Source of the DNA: Limnochordia bacterium
GTDB taxonomy: Bacteria; Bacillota; Limnochordia; Darwinibacteriales; DTU012
Direction: 5' to 3'
DNA: 14,158 bases
Assembly (NCBI GenBank): GCA_007116995.1
Contig: SKHL01000077.1
Coordinates: 1 to 14,158 of the forward strand
Below, piece after piece: positions 14,111-14,158 of the stretch; positions within the stretch are counted from its first letter, which is position 1; each line of letters begins with the position of its first letter. The notes under the pieces are model-generated. The model saw only the letters and a program-made list of their open reading frames with translations, ran no database searches and was not told where the DNA came from. The translations under genes and the position numbers were made by a program.

Positions 14111-14158
14111 TTTGGCAAATAAGGTCAGGTAATTTCCTTGTGGCACCGGAGGCCCATA

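Noticed and set aside
13950..14132. 60-codon plus-strand open stretch (begins DAYLQIYDNGIAGEVG) after the desaturase gene
   Set aside because: It looks mildly protein-like but has no start codon, is preceded by a stop and overlaps a possible terminator. At most a gene remnant; I could not match it to a family.

Overview
The window looks like chromosomal DNA of an endospore-forming Bacillota (Firmicutes). The reasons are a near-complete spoVA operon (SpoVAC, SpoVAD, SpoVAEb, a YhcN/YlaJ-like lipoprotein, DUF421 and DUF1657 proteins), a B. subtilis-type MntR, a YkuS-family protein, strong AGGAGG-type ribosome binding sites and a tRNA with an encoded CCA. I cannot settle the class from sequence alone. 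Gene content fits a Clostridia-type or deep Bacilli spore former with isoprenoid/carotenoid capacity.

Layout. (1) 1-243: the end of an rRNA operon, with a 5S rRNA running off the left edge, tRNA-Asn(GTT) and a strong intrinsic terminator. (2) 320-3721, minus strand: a manganese-type ABC uptake operon read as substrate-binding protein, ATPase, permease, then the MntR-like regulator. (3) 3929-4177, plus strand: a YkuS-like gene divergent from the transporter. The shared intergenic region holds two copies of TCCTAATGG, one inside a sequence very like the B. subtilis MntR box. (4) 4265-7700, minus strand: a spoVA operon read as DUF1657, DUF421 with a C-terminal DUF1657-like domain (2Duf type), spoVAC, spoVAD, spoVAEb and a lipoprotein. 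This order and content resemble the mobile spoVA(2mob) operons linked to spore heat resistance and DPA transport. spoVAC carries an in-frame TAG at codon 16. (5) 7964-9164, minus strand: two small unrecognised membrane proteins. (6) 9403-13911, plus strand: a tight four-gene cluster of a TspO-related membrane protein, an AarF/UbiB-type atypical kinase, a UbiA-superfamily prenyltransferase and a CrtI-type carotenoid desaturase. The last 247 bases hold no gene I can support, only a possible terminator.

How the genes work together. MntR with the H/H/E/D-type binding protein and its ABC partners should form a self-regulated Mn(II) uptake unit. The spoVA genes should act in the forespore to move dipicolinic acid into the spore core and release it at germination, with the DUF421 protein in the inner membrane. 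The last cluster has the makings of an isoprenoid pathway (prenyl transfer plus polyene desaturation, with a UbiB-like kinase and TspO), but its product cannot be named from this window.

The most checkable anomalies are the amber codon in spoVAC, the H77D change in the MntR metal site, the missing lipobox cysteine in the binding protein, the duplicated operator and the unusual TspO-UbiB-UbiA-CrtI gene set.
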